A stretch of DNA of 54,490 nt from Phycisphaerae bacterium. GTDB taxonomy: Bacteria > Planctomycetota > Phycisphaerae > Sedimentisphaerales > Anaerobacaceae. The stretch is taken from NCBI GenBank assembly GCA_012744475.1, contig JAAYBV010000040.1, positions 1 through 54,490 on the forward strand, written 5' to 3'. The translations under genes and the position numbers were made by a program. Numbering within the stretch: the first letter of the stretch is position 1; every line of letters starts with the position of its first letter. Positions 23,857-32,424 of the stretch are shown here, in pieces. The notes beneath the pieces are model-generated. The model saw nothing but the letters and a program-made list of their open reading frames with translations, was not told the origin of the DNA and made no database searches.

Positions 23857-23939
23857 TGCCCAAGCTTCCACGGTAGAGGCCGTGGATTGGCGTATGGAGT
23901 GTTCACTCTGTCTTTGTCCGTGTAAGGAGACCCTGTGTT

Positions 23940-24260
23940 ATGGCAACAACAGCATCGGAAAAACCCATGAGCAAGACGGAAATCGTGTCCGGGATCGCCA
24001 GCGCGACCGGTCTGACGAAGAAGCAGGTCAGCGGCGTTTTCGAGGCCATGGCCGATCAGATCAAGAAGAGTCTCGGTCGTCGCGGCCCCGGCGCGTACAC
24101 CGTCCCCGGTCTGATGAAGCTCATGGTCGTGCGGAAGCCTGCCACCAAGGCGCGCAAGGGCATCAACCCCTTCACGGGCGAGGAGACCATGTTCAAGGCC
24201 AAGCCGGCGCGGAACATTGTGAAGATTCGCCCGCTGAAGAACCTCAAGGACATGGTCTGA
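23940..24260 (+). CDS. HU-family DNA-binding protein
   Basis: Protein of 106 residues with the HU/IHF fold. K-T-E-I-V-S-G-I-A-x-x-T-G-L-T-K-K-Q-V and F-E-A-M form the helical dimer core. G-A-Y-T-V-P-G-L-M-K-L replaces the usual G-F-G-x-F form. The DNA-binding arm reads G-I-N-P-F-T-G-E, and K-P-A-R-N-I-V-K follows. The PGL-KL form is typical of planctomycete HU proteins as recalled from the family. It bends and compacts DNA. AAGGAG is 10 nt before the ATG, and a TTGACA promoter lies about 110 bp upstream. Confidence 0.93.
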   Translation: MATTASEKPMSKTEIVSGIASATGLTKKQVSGVFEAMADQIKKSLGRRGPGAYTVPGLMKLMVVRKPATKARKGINPFTGEETMFKAKPARNIVKIRPLKNLKDMV

Positions 24261-24351
24261 CCTCCGGAAGGGTCATGACGAATTGCACGGGCGGCACCAC
24301 ATGACTTGTCATTACGCTCTCGACAGCCGGTGGGGCGTTCGGCCAACGTAT

Positions 24352-24421
24352 AGGGTGGGTTCCTGTCCCACGCGAGGTCTTTCTCGAAGGGCCCGTCGTG
24401 CGTGGGTGGAGAACCCACCCT
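24352..24421. repeat. Inverted repeat overlapping the 5' end of the propeller gene
   Basis: AGGGTGGGTTC (24352-24362) is perfectly complementary to GAACCCACCCT (24411-24421), with CCCACGC and GCGTGGG as inner partners. A similar GGTGGGTTCCTG occurs near 17930. The likely start codon of the next gene (24406) lies within it. Confidence 0.65.
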
Positions 24422-25647
24422 CTTTTATTGGCCTGCTTGCGGGCCTGGTGCTCTGCACGGCCTCGGTTGCGCGAGCGGAATTCTGGCCCGGCTGGCGCGG
24501 CCCGCGCGGCGACGGTACCTGCGCCGAGCAGAACGTTCCGGCCCGATGGGACCCGGCAACGGCGATCTGGAAGACCGCGCTTCCCGGCGTGGGGCACGCC
24601 TCCCCCATCGTCTGGGCCGATCGCGTCCTGACCGTGACCGCCCTGTCGGCGACACAGCAGCGCATGCTCCTCTGCCTGGATCGCCACACCGGCGCGATCC
24701 TCTGGCAACAGACCGTCGTGCAGGGACCGTTGGAGAAGATCCACAGAGAGAACAGCTACGCCTCGGGCACACCGGCCACCGATGGGCAGCGCGTATACGC
24801 CGCCTTCCGCGTCGGCGATGACATCGTTGTTGCGGCGCACGACGTCGACAGCGGCCGACAGCTCTGGCGGGTCCAGGTGGGAACGCACGCGGGCGAATGG
24901 GGCTTCAGCAACGAGCCGGTGTTGTTCGACGACAAGGTCATCGTCGACGGGGACAGCAAAGGCGACTCCTTCCTGATCGCTCTGCGTCGCGAGGACGGCA
25001 AGACGCTCTGGTGGATCCGCCGCGAGAACAAAGGAATCAGCTACAGCGCCCCACTGATCCGCAAGATCGCCGGACGCCACCAACTGATCCAGTGCGGCGA
25101 CCGGTGCGTTACCAGTTTCGATCCCGACACCGGCCAGGTGATCTGGAAAGTGGATGGTCCTTCGCAGGAATTCGTGGCCACGCCGGTCTACAGCGAGACG
25201 GCCGGACTGGTCTTCGTCAGCAGCAGTTGGCCCAAACAGGTGCTTCTGGCGATCCGACCCGACGGCGACGGAGACGTCACAGAGACCCACGTCGCCTGGA
25301 GCGACACGAAGGGGGCCCCTTACGTTCCCTCCATGATCGTCGCGGGCGATTTCCTGCTGACCATCAACAACTCCGGCGTGGCGTTCTGTTACGAGGCCGC
25401 CACCGGCCAGGCGCTCTGGCAGGAGAAGCTCGGGCGGCATCACGCATCCCCCGTGCTGATAGAAGGACTGGTCTTCTTCATCAACGACGACGGCCAAGTG
25501 AACGTGATCAGACCGGCTGCGCAGTTCGAACGCGTCGCACAATACGAGCTGGGCGAATCGTGCTATGCTTCGCCTGCGATCAGCGATGGCCAGGTCTTCC
25601 TGCGCGGCTTCCAACACCTCTTCTGCTTCGGTCGAAAGTTCGATTAG
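24406..25647 (+). CDS. PQQ-binding-like beta-propeller protein, exported
   Basis: Protein of about 413 residues. The GTG at 24406 gives a compact signal peptide (F-I-G-L-L-A-G-L-V-L-C-T-A-S-V-A-R-A) followed by W-P-G-W-R-G-P-R-G-D-G, the usual beginning of planctomycete PQQ-like propellers. Several blades carry the D-x-x-T-G-x-x-L/I-W motif (for example DRHTGAILWQ and DPDTGQVIWK). It probably acts as a periplasmic scaffold; no dehydrogenase residues are evident. An ATG at 24301 would add 35 residues through an inverted repeat, with no ribosome site for either start. The repeat appears to have replaced the original 5' end. Its stop overlaps that of the antiporter gene by 4 bp. Confidence 0.8.
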   Translation: MENPPSFIGLLAGLVLCTASVARAEFWPGWRGPRGDGTCAEQNVPARWDPATAIWKTALPGVGHASPIVWADRVLTVTALSATQQRMLLCLDRHTGAILWQQTVVQGPLEKIHRENSYASGTPATDGQRVYAAFRVGDDIVVAAHDVDSGRQLWRVQVGTHAGEWGFSNEPVLFDDKVIVDGDSKGDSFLIALRREDGKTLWWIRRENKGISYSAPLIRKIAGRHQLIQCGDRCVTSFDPDTGQVIWKVDGPSQEFVATPVYSETAGLVFVSSSWPKQVLLAIRPDGDGDVTETHVAWSDTKGAPYVPSMIVAGDFLLTINNSGVAFCYEAATGQALWQEKLGRHHASPVLIEGLVFFINDDGQVNVIRPAAQFERVAQYELGESCYASPAISDGQVFLRGFQHLFCFGRKFD

Positions 25648-27830
25648 GCCGGTTGCAGCATCTCATGGTGTCTGAGCGGAGCAATCCTGTCGGCGGTGCC
25701 GATGACGATGAGCCGGTCCTGCTCCAGCAGTTGCTCGTTGGGACCGGGTGAGGTGAGACGCTCGTCGCCCCGATGGATGCCGACCACCGTGACTCCGTAG
25801 CGCTGGCGAAATTGCAGCTCCGCGAGCGTCTTGCCCGTCCAGTCGGGCCTGCCGTCCAGGGGGATTTCAGCGACCTCGAAGCGTTCGCGCCGGTTCACCG
25901 ACTCGACGGTCTCCATCTGGTTGATGAGTCCCTCCGCCTGCTTGAGCACTCCGGGCGAGCCCATGAGGATGATGCGGTCGCCCGGATAGACTCGGAAATC
26001 CGGCGCCGGTTCGTAGTGAGCGTGTCCGGCCCGGCTGACCGCCAGGACCGAGACGCCCGTCAGCGAGCGCAGCGGGATGTCCCGCAGGCTCTGCCCGGCG
26101 AAGGCGGAGCCCGATCGCAGGCGCACCTCCTGAAAGGCCACGGGCCAGTCCACATCCTGCGGCAGCAGATGCATCGCGTCGGTCAGCGCATCGGCCGCCT
26201 GCTCGGCGGCGTCGCTGAACGGACGCAGAATCGCGTGGACGCCCGCACGTTCGTACAGCGTCGCTTCCGCCTGGTCGGCCGCCGTCAGCGCCACCTTGCC
26301 CTGGTAGCCGCGCTGCTTGAGCACCGCCAGCAGGGCGAAGCTCACGTCCTTCGAGCGAACGGTGCTGACGACCCAGCGTGCGTTGCGCATCGGCAGTTGC
26401 TCGAACACCTCCGGGTCGGCCATGTCCCCATAGAGCACGGAGACGCCTCGGGCGCGCCACCGCTCGAGGGCCTGCGGATCGAAGTCGACGCCGACGATAT
26501 GCATGCGCCGCTCCAGCAGTCGCTCGGCCAGGCCGCTGCCATAGTTGCCCAGTCCGACGAGGATGACGTCCACCGCCGCGTCCATCGGGCCAGCCGGGCC
26601 GGCGGTGTCGCCGGTGGTTTCGCGATACGGATTCTTGCGCTCGAAGATTCTCAGCACCGGCGAAAGGAACTGGTACAACGGCTGCGAGTAAAGAATCATG
26701 TACGTCGAAGCGAAGATCGTGACCACCCCCACCAGCGTGATCAGGCCCATCGTCTCCCGCGAAATATGGCCCAGTGAAACGCCGAGAGCGCCGACGATCA
26801 GCGAGAACTCGCTGATCTGGGCCACCGTCAGACCGGCCAGGAAGCTCGTGCGGCGCCGATAGCCCATCGCGCCCATGATGATCAGGACGATCAGGGGATT
26901 GCCGAGGAGCACGAACAGCGACAGCCACAGCGAGGCCCCGAGCTGGGCCCCCACGGTCGACCAGTCCAGGCGGGCACCGAGGTCGATGAAGAAGAACAAC
27001 AGCAGGAAGTCCCGCAGGCTCACCAGCTTGGCGCTGATCGCATCGCGGAACTCGGTCGTCGCCAGGGAGATGCCGGCCAGAAACGCGCCGATCTCCTTGC
27101 TGAATCCCAGACTTTCACTGGCGGCTCCGACCAGCACCGCCCAGGCGATCGCGAAGAGCACGAGCATCTCCTGCGACTGGGCGAGCTTTGCCAGCAGCCG
27201 AGGCAGAACGTATCGCATGAGCAGGCCGATGCCGACCAGAAGACCCGCCCCCTTGAGGGCCATGAGCAGCGACGTCGTCACGGGCGACTGGCCACGAGAC
27301 AAGCCCGAGCCGAAGGTCGTCAGGGCTACGAGGGCCAGGACGGCCGCGATGTCCTGCACGATCAGGAACCCCACGGCGATGCGCCCGTGCAACGCGTCGA
27401 TCTCCCTCTTGTCCGACAGGAGCTTGACGATGATGATCGTGCTGGAGAACGTCAGCGCCACCGCAACGTAGACCGCGCCGACCACGGGCAGCCCCAGGGC
27501 CAGCGCGATGACGAACCCGATGACGGAAGTGAAGACGATCTGGCCCAGACCGGTGGCCAGGGCCACCGGGCCGGTGGTGCGGATCAGGTTCAGGTCCAGC
27601 CGCAACCCGACGATGAACAGCAGCAGGGCGATCCCGATGGACGCCAGCAGCTCGATCTGCTCGTAGTTGCGAATCACGCCCAGACAGGCCGGGCCCGCCA
27701 GGATCCCGGTTGCCAGGAACATGATGACCAGGGGCTGGCGCAGACGCTGGCCGAGGATGCCAAGCACCGCCGCCAGACTTAGAATAATCGCGGTTTCGTA
27801 AAAGGTGTTTCCATGAACCATCGAAAGCAT
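25644..27830 (-). CDS. Monovalent cation:proton antiporter (CPA2/KefB type) with TrkA domains
   Basis: Protein of 728 residues. The first 390 form a Na+/H+ exchanger domain with about 12 membrane helices, including L-L-L-F-I-V-G-L-R-L-D and V-Q-D-I-A-A-V. A cytoplasmic TrkA-N/RCK domain follows (D-V-I-L-V-G-L-G-N-Y-G-S-G-L-A at about 425, then G-V-D-F-D), and two TrkA-C domains end the protein, at about 555-640 and 650-725. This is the architecture of KefB/KefC-like potassium efflux systems gated by nucleotides. AGGTGG just before the ATG at 27830 sets the start over a TTG at 27845. The gene is divergent from the ECF sigma gene. Confidence 0.92.
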   Translation of the reverse strand: MLSMVHGNTFYETAIILSLAAVLGILGQRLRQPLVIMFLATGILAGPACLGVIRNYEQIELLASIGIALLLFIVGLRLDLNLIRTTGPVALATGLGQIVFTSVIGFVIALALGLPVVGAVYVAVALTFSSTIIIVKLLSDKREIDALHGRIAVGFLIVQDIAAVLALVALTTFGSGLSRGQSPVTTSLLMALKGAGLLVGIGLLMRYVLPRLLAKLAQSQEMLVLFAIAWAVLVGAASESLGFSKEIGAFLAGISLATTEFRDAISAKLVSLRDFLLLFFFIDLGARLDWSTVGAQLGASLWLSLFVLLGNPLIVLIIMGAMGYRRRTSFLAGLTVAQISEFSLIVGALGVSLGHISRETMGLITLVGVVTIFASTYMILYSQPLYQFLSPVLRIFERKNPYRETTGDTAGPAGPMDAAVDVILVGLGNYGSGLAERLLERRMHIVGVDFDPQALERWRARGVSVLYGDMADPEVFEQLPMRNARWVVSTVRSKDVSFALLAVLKQRGYQGKVALTAADQAEATLYERAGVHAILRPFSDAAEQAADALTDAMHLLPQDVDWPVAFQEVRLRSGSAFAGQSLRDIPLRSLTGVSVLAVSRAGHAHYEPAPDFRVYPGDRIILMGSPGVLKQAEGLINQMETVESVNRRERFEVAEIPLDGRPDWTGKTLAELQFRQRYGVTVVGIHRGDERLTSPGPNEQLLEQDRLIVIGTADRIAPLRHHEMLQPA

Positions 27831-28080
27831 CGTCCACCTGTCCAATCACGTCAGCAGCACGCGAGCGGCGCCCCCTGGGACAGTCGCGTTCGGAGCCATA
27901 GTACCCAGGGGCGACCGCACTGGGAAGAGTCTGCCCAACCGGTCGTGCCGTGCGACCCGAATCCGGGGGCGCATTTTCCAACATTTTTTTTGAAGAAAAA
28001 GACCCCTTGTCAGGTCAATATAAGCAGCGACCAGGATCAGGGTCGGACGTGAACGTCGGGGGGCCGGGAGTGGCCGTACA
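27831..28080. other. Divergent intergenic region before the sigma-factor operon
   Basis: 250 bp. It contains a run of eight T (27984-27991) and a TATAAG (28019-28024), but no -35 box at a workable distance. No repeat of the families above is seen. An ECF-type autoregulated promoter may lie here and cannot be recognised without relatives. Confidence 0.4.
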
Positions 28081-28707
28081 GTGGAAAGCCTATGCGAACA
28101 GAACACCGCTGTGGCATGGAGCTCATGCCGGAGCCCGCGCGAGGCGTTCGAGGTGGTCGTCAAGACGCACATGAAAGACGCCTACTTCATCGCGCTGGGT
28201 CTGGTGGGCAATCGCGAAGACGCGCTGGAGCTTTCGCAGGAGGCGTTTTATCGGGCGTACAAGCACTTCGACCAACTCAACAGTCAGGAGAAGTTTTTCC
28301 CATGGTTCTACCAGATTCTGAGGAACCTGTGTTTCAGTCACCTTCGCAAGCGACGACTGCGGCGGGCCGAGAGTCTCGACGAAATGGGTGGCGAGCCGAT
28401 GCCGAGCGGTCCGGCCGATGTCTTCGATCCGGAAATGGTGGCCGAGAGAAACGAATCCAAGGACCGCGTCTGGCGTGCCATCAGCCGGCTGGATGAAAAG
28501 CACCGCGAAGTGATCGTCCTGAGACACTTTCGCTGCCTCTCATACGACGAGATGGCCAGGGTGCTCTTCTGCAACCGGGGGACGGTGACCAGTCGTCTGT
28601 ACTACGCACGCAAACGCTTGAAAGAGATATTAGAGGGCTCACCCGACATGGACGCCGGGCCCGATGACGATCGGACCGAGCCCTGGAAAGGAGGTCAGAG
28701 ACCATGA
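28081..28707 (+). CDS. ECF-type RNA polymerase sigma factor
   Basis: Protein of 208 residues with sigma-70 region 2 (about 22-95: F-E-V-V-V-K-T-H, N-R-E-D-A-L-E-L-S-Q-E-A-F, F-F-P-W-F-Y-Q-I-L-R-N) and region 4 (about 125-185: R-L-D-E-K-H-R-E-V-I-V-L-R-H, L-S-Y-D-E-M-A, G-T-V-T-S-R-L-Y-Y-A-R-K-R-L). It lacks region 3, as ECF factors do. The zinc-type anti-sigma gene overlaps its stop (ATGA). The GTG at 28081 is the only start that keeps the whole of region 2, and GGGAG lies 10 nt upstream. It probably controls its own six-gene operon. Confidence 0.92.
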   Translation: MESLCEQNTAVAWSSCRSPREAFEVVVKTHMKDAYFIALGLVGNREDALELSQEAFYRAYKHFDQLNSQEKFFPWFYQILRNLCFSHLRKRRLRRAESLDEMGGEPMPSGPADVFDPEMVAERNESKDRVWRAISRLDEKHREVIVLRHFRCLSYDEMARVLFCNRGTVTSRLYYARKRLKEILEGSPDMDAGPDDDRTEPWKGGQRP

Positions 28708-29150
28708 CCTGCCGGGATTACAAGGACTTCATGATGGGCTATCTTGACAACGAACTCGACGACGCGCAGAGACGGGCGTTCGAGGCACACCTGGCCTCCT
28801 GTTCCGATTGCCGCAAAGAGATCGAGGAGTTCACGAAGCTCAAACAGATCACCGACAACGTGACGTTGGTGGAGCCGGAAGACCGTCTCTGGCAGCAGTA
28901 CTGGGGCGGCCTGTACAATCGCATCGAGCGCGGGATCGGATGGATGGTGTTCTCTGTGGCCGGCATCCTGCTGCTGATCTATGGCGGATTCACGGCCATA
29001 GAGACCGTCATCAGGGACCCGACCGTCAGCACCCTGCTGAAAGTGGGCCTGCTGGCGCTGCTGGCGGGACTGGCGATTCTGTTCGTCTCCGTGGTCCGGG
29101 AGCGAATCTATTTCTGGAGCAGAGACCGCTATAAAGAGGTAAGGAGATAG
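28704..29150 (+). CDS. Zinc-finger (ZAS) anti-sigma factor, membrane-bound
   Basis: Protein of 148 residues. The N terminus has the zf-HC2 anti-sigma fold: C3, then L-D-x-E-L, then H29-L-A-S-C33-S-D-C36. Two membrane helices follow (about 78-98 and 112-132). Such proteins hold the cognate ECF factor inactive at the membrane until stress. The start overlaps the sigma stop by 4 nt and GGAGG lies upstream. The pairing of sigma and anti-sigma is clear; the signal is not. Confidence 0.92.
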   Translation: MTCRDYKDFMMGYLDNELDDAQRRAFEAHLASCSDCRKEIEEFTKLKQITDNVTLVEPEDRLWQQYWGGLYNRIERGIGWMVFSVAGILLLIYGGFTAIETVIRDPTVSTLLKVGLLALLAGLAILFVSVVRERIYFWSRDRYKEVRR

Positions 29151-29154
29151 ACCC

Positions 29155-29469
29155 ATGCTTCTGTCGACGACGGATACGATAGAGGGAAAGACGATCACCA
29201 AACACCTCGGTCTGGTGCGCGGCAACACGATTCGCGCCCGCCACCTCGGCAAGGACATCCTGGCGGGCCTGCGTAATCTCGTCGGCGGGGAGATCGCCGA
29301 GTACACCAAGCTGCTGGGCGAATCGCGCGAGCAGGCGATCGACCGGATGATCGAGGACGCCCAGAAGCTCGGGGCCAACGCCATCGTGGGGGTTCGGTTC
29401 TCGACGTCGGAGGTGATGACGCACGCCGCGGAGATCCTGGCCTACGGCACGGCGGTGGTCGTGGCGTAG
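29155..29469 (+). CDS. YbjQ/UPF0145 family protein
   Basis: Protein of 104 residues matching the YbjQ/UPF0145 group: M-L-L-S-T-T-D-T-I-E-G, then G-L-V-R-G-N-T-I-R-A-R-H, R-E-Q-A-I-D-R-M and A-Q-K-L-G-A-N-A-I-V-G-V-R-F. Members form pentameric rings, and some are called heavy-metal-binding, but the function is unsettled. It starts 4 bp after the anti-sigma gene with AAGGAG upstream. It is cytoplasmic, with no membrane helix. Its place between an anti-sigma factor and NfeD/SPFH genes suggests a link to membrane stress. Confidence 0.9.
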   Translation: MLLSTTDTIEGKTITKHLGLVRGNTIRARHLGKDILAGLRNLVGGEIAEYTKLLGESREQAIDRMIEDAQKLGANAIVGVRFSTSEVMTHAAEILAYGTAVVVA

Positions 29470-29517
29470 AAACCGGCCTGTGACATCGACACCCGTGCGT
29501 TCTGGAAAGGACGAGAT

Positions 29518-29976
29518 ATGGACTGGCTCAACGATTTCGCGAAGCCGGAGCTGATCTGGTTCGTGGTGGGTCTCGTGCTGCTGGTGGCGGAATTCATCCT
29601 CCCCGGTCTGATCGTCGCGTTCTTCGCGGTCGGCGCGTGGATTGTCGCGGGGGTGTGCCTGGCGACGCCGATCTCGCTGAACGCCCAACTGGGTCTGTTC
29701 ATCGTCTCCTCCGTCGTACTGCTCGCGGGGGCGCGGCGCTGGGTCAAGGGCATGTTCGGCGGGTTCACCACCGACAAGCAGGATGCGAACGTCGATCTGA
29801 ACGAGTACGTCGGACAGCGCGCCATCGTGACGAGCCCGATCACGCCCAAGCTGGCCGGGCGGGTGGAATTCCACGGAACCCACTGGACCGCGCAGGCGGA
29901 CGAGGAGATTGCCGCCGGTGCGGTCGTCCAGATCACGCAGAAGAGCAGTGCAACGCTGACGGTCAAGCCGCTATAG
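29518..29976 (+). CDS. NfeD-like membrane protein
   Basis: Protein of 152 residues. Membrane helices at about 12-35, 33-52 and 55-72 are followed by a C-terminal OB-fold (about 88-152: Y-V-G-Q-R-A-I-V-T-S-P, G-R-V-E-F-H-G-T-H-W-T-A, I-A-A-G-A-V-V). This is the short NfeD form without the protease domain, which is normally encoded next to an SPFH protein and helps organise lipid microdomains. The SPFH gene follows after 52 bp. GGAAAGGA precedes the ATG. Confidence 0.92.
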   Translation: MDWLNDFAKPELIWFVVGLVLLVAEFILPGLIVAFFAVGAWIVAGVCLATPISLNAQLGLFIVSSVVLLAGARRWVKGMFGGFTTDKQDANVDLNEYVGQRAIVTSPITPKLAGRVEFHGTHWTAQADEEIAAGAVVQITQKSSATLTVKPL

Positions 29977-30028
29977 GCCGTCTTCGTCCGGACAGAACAC
30001 AAAACGCCCTTTTGAGAGGAAACCAACC

Positions 30029-30976
30029 ATGCTGGCGCAATCTACCTTCAGTGCCTGGACTGTGATCCTGATCGGCCTGCTGGTCTTTGCGGTCATCGTC
30101 TTTGTCAAGACGATCCGCATCGTGCCGCAGAAGCAGGCCTTCATCGTCGAACGCCTCGGAAAGTATGCCGCGACGCTCGAGGCGGGCTTTCACGTCCTGA
30201 TGCCCTTCGTGGACAAGGTGGCCTACCGCCACACGCTCAAGGAGCAGGCCATCGACGTCCCGTCGCAGTCCTGCATCACCAAGGACAACATCGCGGTCGA
30301 GGTCGACGGCATCCTCTACATGCAGGTCGTCGATCCCAAGAAGGCGTCCTATGGGATCGACAATTATCGGTTCGCGTCCATCCAGTTGGCCCAGACGACC
30401 ATGCGCAGCGTCATGGGCAAGCTCGACCTCGACAGGACGTTCGAGGAGCGGGAGAACATCAACAGCGTGATCGTCGGCGCGGTGGACAAGGCGTCCGAGC
30501 CGTGGGGGATCAAGGTCACGCGGTACGAGGTGAAGAACATCCTGCCGCCGCAGAGCATCAAGGACGCCATGGAAAAGCAGATGCGCGCCGAGCGCGAGAA
30601 GCGCGCCGAGATCGCGGTCTCCGAGGGCGACCGGCAGGCCAAGATCAACCGCGCCGAGGGCGACCGGCAGGAGATGATCGCCCGCTCCGAGGGCGAGAAG
30701 CAGAAGCGCATCAACGAGGCCGAAGGCCGCGCGGTCGAGATCCAGCGCGTCGCCGAAGCGACCGCCGAGGGCATCCGCAAGATCGCCGCCGCCATCAGTG
30801 ACAAGGGCGGCGCCGCAGCGGTCAACCTGCGGATCGCCGAGCAGTATCTCGGCGAGTTCGGCAAGCTGGCCAAGACCAACAACACGATGATCATCCCGTC
30901 GAACCTGGCCGACATCGCCGGCGTGATCAAGGCCGCCGCGTCGGTGATCCAGCCGGCGACCACCACGACGAGCTGA
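30029..30976 (+). CDS. SPFH/stomatin-like protein (slipin, QmcA type)
   Basis: Protein of 315 residues. An N-terminal membrane helix (about 10-28) leads into a band-7 domain: I-V-P-Q-K-Q-A-F-I-V-E-R-L-G-K-Y, G-F-H-V-L-M-P, A-I-D-V-P-S-Q and V-D-G-I-L-Y-M-Q-V-V-D-P. The C-terminal third is a coiled coil of E/R/A/K repeats (about 185-255), including the E-G-D-R-Q-A-K-I-N-R-A-E-G-D-R-Q-E duplication. This is the paraslipin/QmcA form that assembles cages in membrane microdomains with NfeD. It is in the same operon as the ECF sigma factor. Confidence 0.93.
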   Translation: MLAQSTFSAWTVILIGLLVFAVIVFVKTIRIVPQKQAFIVERLGKYAATLEAGFHVLMPFVDKVAYRHTLKEQAIDVPSQSCITKDNIAVEVDGILYMQVVDPKKASYGIDNYRFASIQLAQTTMRSVMGKLDLDRTFEERENINSVIVGAVDKASEPWGIKVTRYEVKNILPPQSIKDAMEKQMRAEREKRAEIAVSEGDRQAKINRAEGDRQEMIARSEGEKQKRINEAEGRAVEIQRVAEATAEGIRKIAAAISDKGGAAAVNLRIAEQYLGEFGKLAKTNNTMIIPSNLADIAGVIKAAASVIQPATTTTS

Positions 30977-31007
30977 ATCACGGACCAGAGAGAGGAGCGG
31001 CAGACAC

Positions 31008-31550
31008 ATGGATGAGAGGCAAATCGATCCCGGCCATTCGAGCACACGAAACGTGCTGCGCAGCGTCGGGCCGTTGCTGGCGCTACTCGGCCTGGGGCTC
31101 ACCGCAGTTGGTTTCGTGGACTTCTTCCGCGCCTTCGGCGGAGGCGGACCGCCCGAATATTTCTGGTGCGCGCTTGTCGGGCTGGCACTGCTGGGTGTTG
31201 GCCTCATGCTGACGAAGCTCGGCTATCTGGGCAAATTCATACGGTACATGGCCCAGGAGGCAGCGCCGCCCGCCAAGGACACGTTCAACTATATGGCCGA
31301 CGGCACGCGTGAGGGAATCAAGACGGTGGCGGGTGCCATCGGGCAGGGGCTCAAGGATGGTGGACTCGGTCCCGGCGGCGCGGCAACGAAGATCCGCTGC
31401 CACAAGTGCAACGCACTCAATGACGCCGGCGCCAGATTCTGCAACCAGTGCGGCCAAGCGATGGCCAAGAGCAAGCCCTGCCCGCAATGCCGCGAACTGA
31501 ACGACGCAGACGCGAAATTCTGCGACAACTGCGGACATGCGTACGCGTAG
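31008..31550 (+). CDS. Membrane protein with double zinc ribbon
   Basis: Protein of 180 residues. Two membrane helices (about 19-40 and 51-72) are followed by an amphipathic linker and two C-terminal zinc ribbons: C-H-K-C...F-C-N-Q-C-G and C-P-Q-C...F-C-D-N-C-G, eight cysteines in all. The DZANK-type ribbon pair is common in proteins that sense or recruit others. It is the last gene of the operon, 31 bp after the SPFH gene, with GAGGAG upstream. Its role with the SPFH/NfeD pair is unknown. Confidence 0.87.
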   Translation: MDERQIDPGHSSTRNVLRSVGPLLALLGLGLTAVGFVDFFRAFGGGGPPEYFWCALVGLALLGVGLMLTKLGYLGKFIRYMAQEAAPPAKDTFNYMADGTREGIKTVAGAIGQGLKDGGLGPGGAATKIRCHKCNALNDAGARFCNQCGQAMAKSKPCPQCRELNDADAKFCDNCGHAYA

Positions 31551-31608
31551 CTCGCGCAACTCGACACCATAGGACCCCTGGGACGGATAGGACCTATACC
31601 CTCGGCGT

Positions 31609-32388
31609 TCAGAGCATCAGCAGGCTCAGGGCCATGACCAGCATACCGAAGACGATCCCGCCGATGACGAGGTGGCCGTGGCCGTAGCGGTGGGCAGTCG
31701 GCAGCAGCTCGTCGAGCGCGATGTAGATCATCACTCCCGCCACAAAGGCCAGTGTGCCGGCCAGCACCGTCGGCGTCAGGAAGGGCATGAGCACGACCAC
31801 GCCCAGCAGCGCGCCGACCGGCTCGGAGACGCCGGAGAGAAACGAGTAGAGGAACGCCTTTTTCCGGCTGCCGGTTGCGTAAAAGACCGGGACCGACACC
31901 GCGATCCCTTCGGGGATGTTATGGATCGCGATCGCAAGGGCGATGAACGCGCCCAGCTTCACGTCGCTCAGCGCCGCCGCGAACGTCGCCAGTCCCTCCG
32001 GGAAATTGTGCACCCCGATCGCCAGCGCGGTGAACACGCCGGTGCGCATGAGCTTGTGACTGCCGTGAGCGACCCTCGGCTCGTCCATGTCCTCGAAGTT
32101 GTGGGGATTCTCCGGTTCGGGGATCACCAGATCGACCAGGGCCATGACGCCGATGCCGAGGAAGAACACCAGCAGCGCCCAGGCCTCGCCCATCGTCTCC
32201 ATCGCATCGGGGAGCAACTCCATGAACGAGATGTAGATCATCACGCCGCCCGACAGACCCAGCGCAAAGGCAAGGTAGACGATCTTGGGGCGCTTGATGA
32301 AATAGGCGATGGCGCTGCCGATCCCGGTCGAAAGGCCGGCCAGCAGCGTCAGACCCAGAGCGATGCCAATGTTCCCGGAAGCCGACAT
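31609..32388 (-). CDS. ZIP-family metal transporter
   Basis: Protein of 259 residues with eight membrane helices. The metal-site helices carry H-N-F-P-E-G and H-N-I-P-E-G, and a cytoplasmic His/Asp/Glu-rich loop (P-E-P-E-N-P-H-N-F-E-D-M-D-E-P) lies between helices 3 and 4. This is the ZupT-like branch that imports zinc, iron and other divalent metals. The ATG at 32388 has no ribosome site, but a -10 box ends 6 nt upstream, so the message should be leaderless. The longer reading from 32514 would start upstream of that promoter and is rejected. Confidence 0.92.
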   Translation of the reverse strand: MSASGNIGIALGLTLLAGLSTGIGSAIAYFIKRPKIVYLAFALGLSGGVMIYISFMELLPDAMETMGEAWALLVFFLGIGVMALVDLVIPEPENPHNFEDMDEPRVAHGSHKLMRTGVFTALAIGVHNFPEGLATFAAALSDVKLGAFIALAIAIHNIPEGIAVSVPVFYATGSRKKAFLYSFLSGVSEPVGALLGVVVLMPFLTPTVLAGTLAFVAGVMIYIALDELLPTAHRYGHGHLVIGGIVFGMLVMALSLLML

Positions 32389-32394
32389 GGCTAC

Positions 32395-32424
32395 ACTATA
32401 GACGCGCGACCACCCGTTTGGCAA
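32395..32424 (-). promoter_or_regulatory. Promoter of the ZIP transporter gene, leaderless
   Basis: On the minus strand TTGCCA (32424-32419, 5 of 6 matches) is followed after 18 bases by TATAGT (32400-32395). The ATG (32388) comes 6 nt later, so transcription should begin at about the start codon. Confidence 0.6.

Noticed and set aside
27990-28024. Promoter TTGAAG / TATAAG before the ECF sigma gene
   Set aside because: The boxes are 23 bp apart, too far for a sigma-70 promoter.
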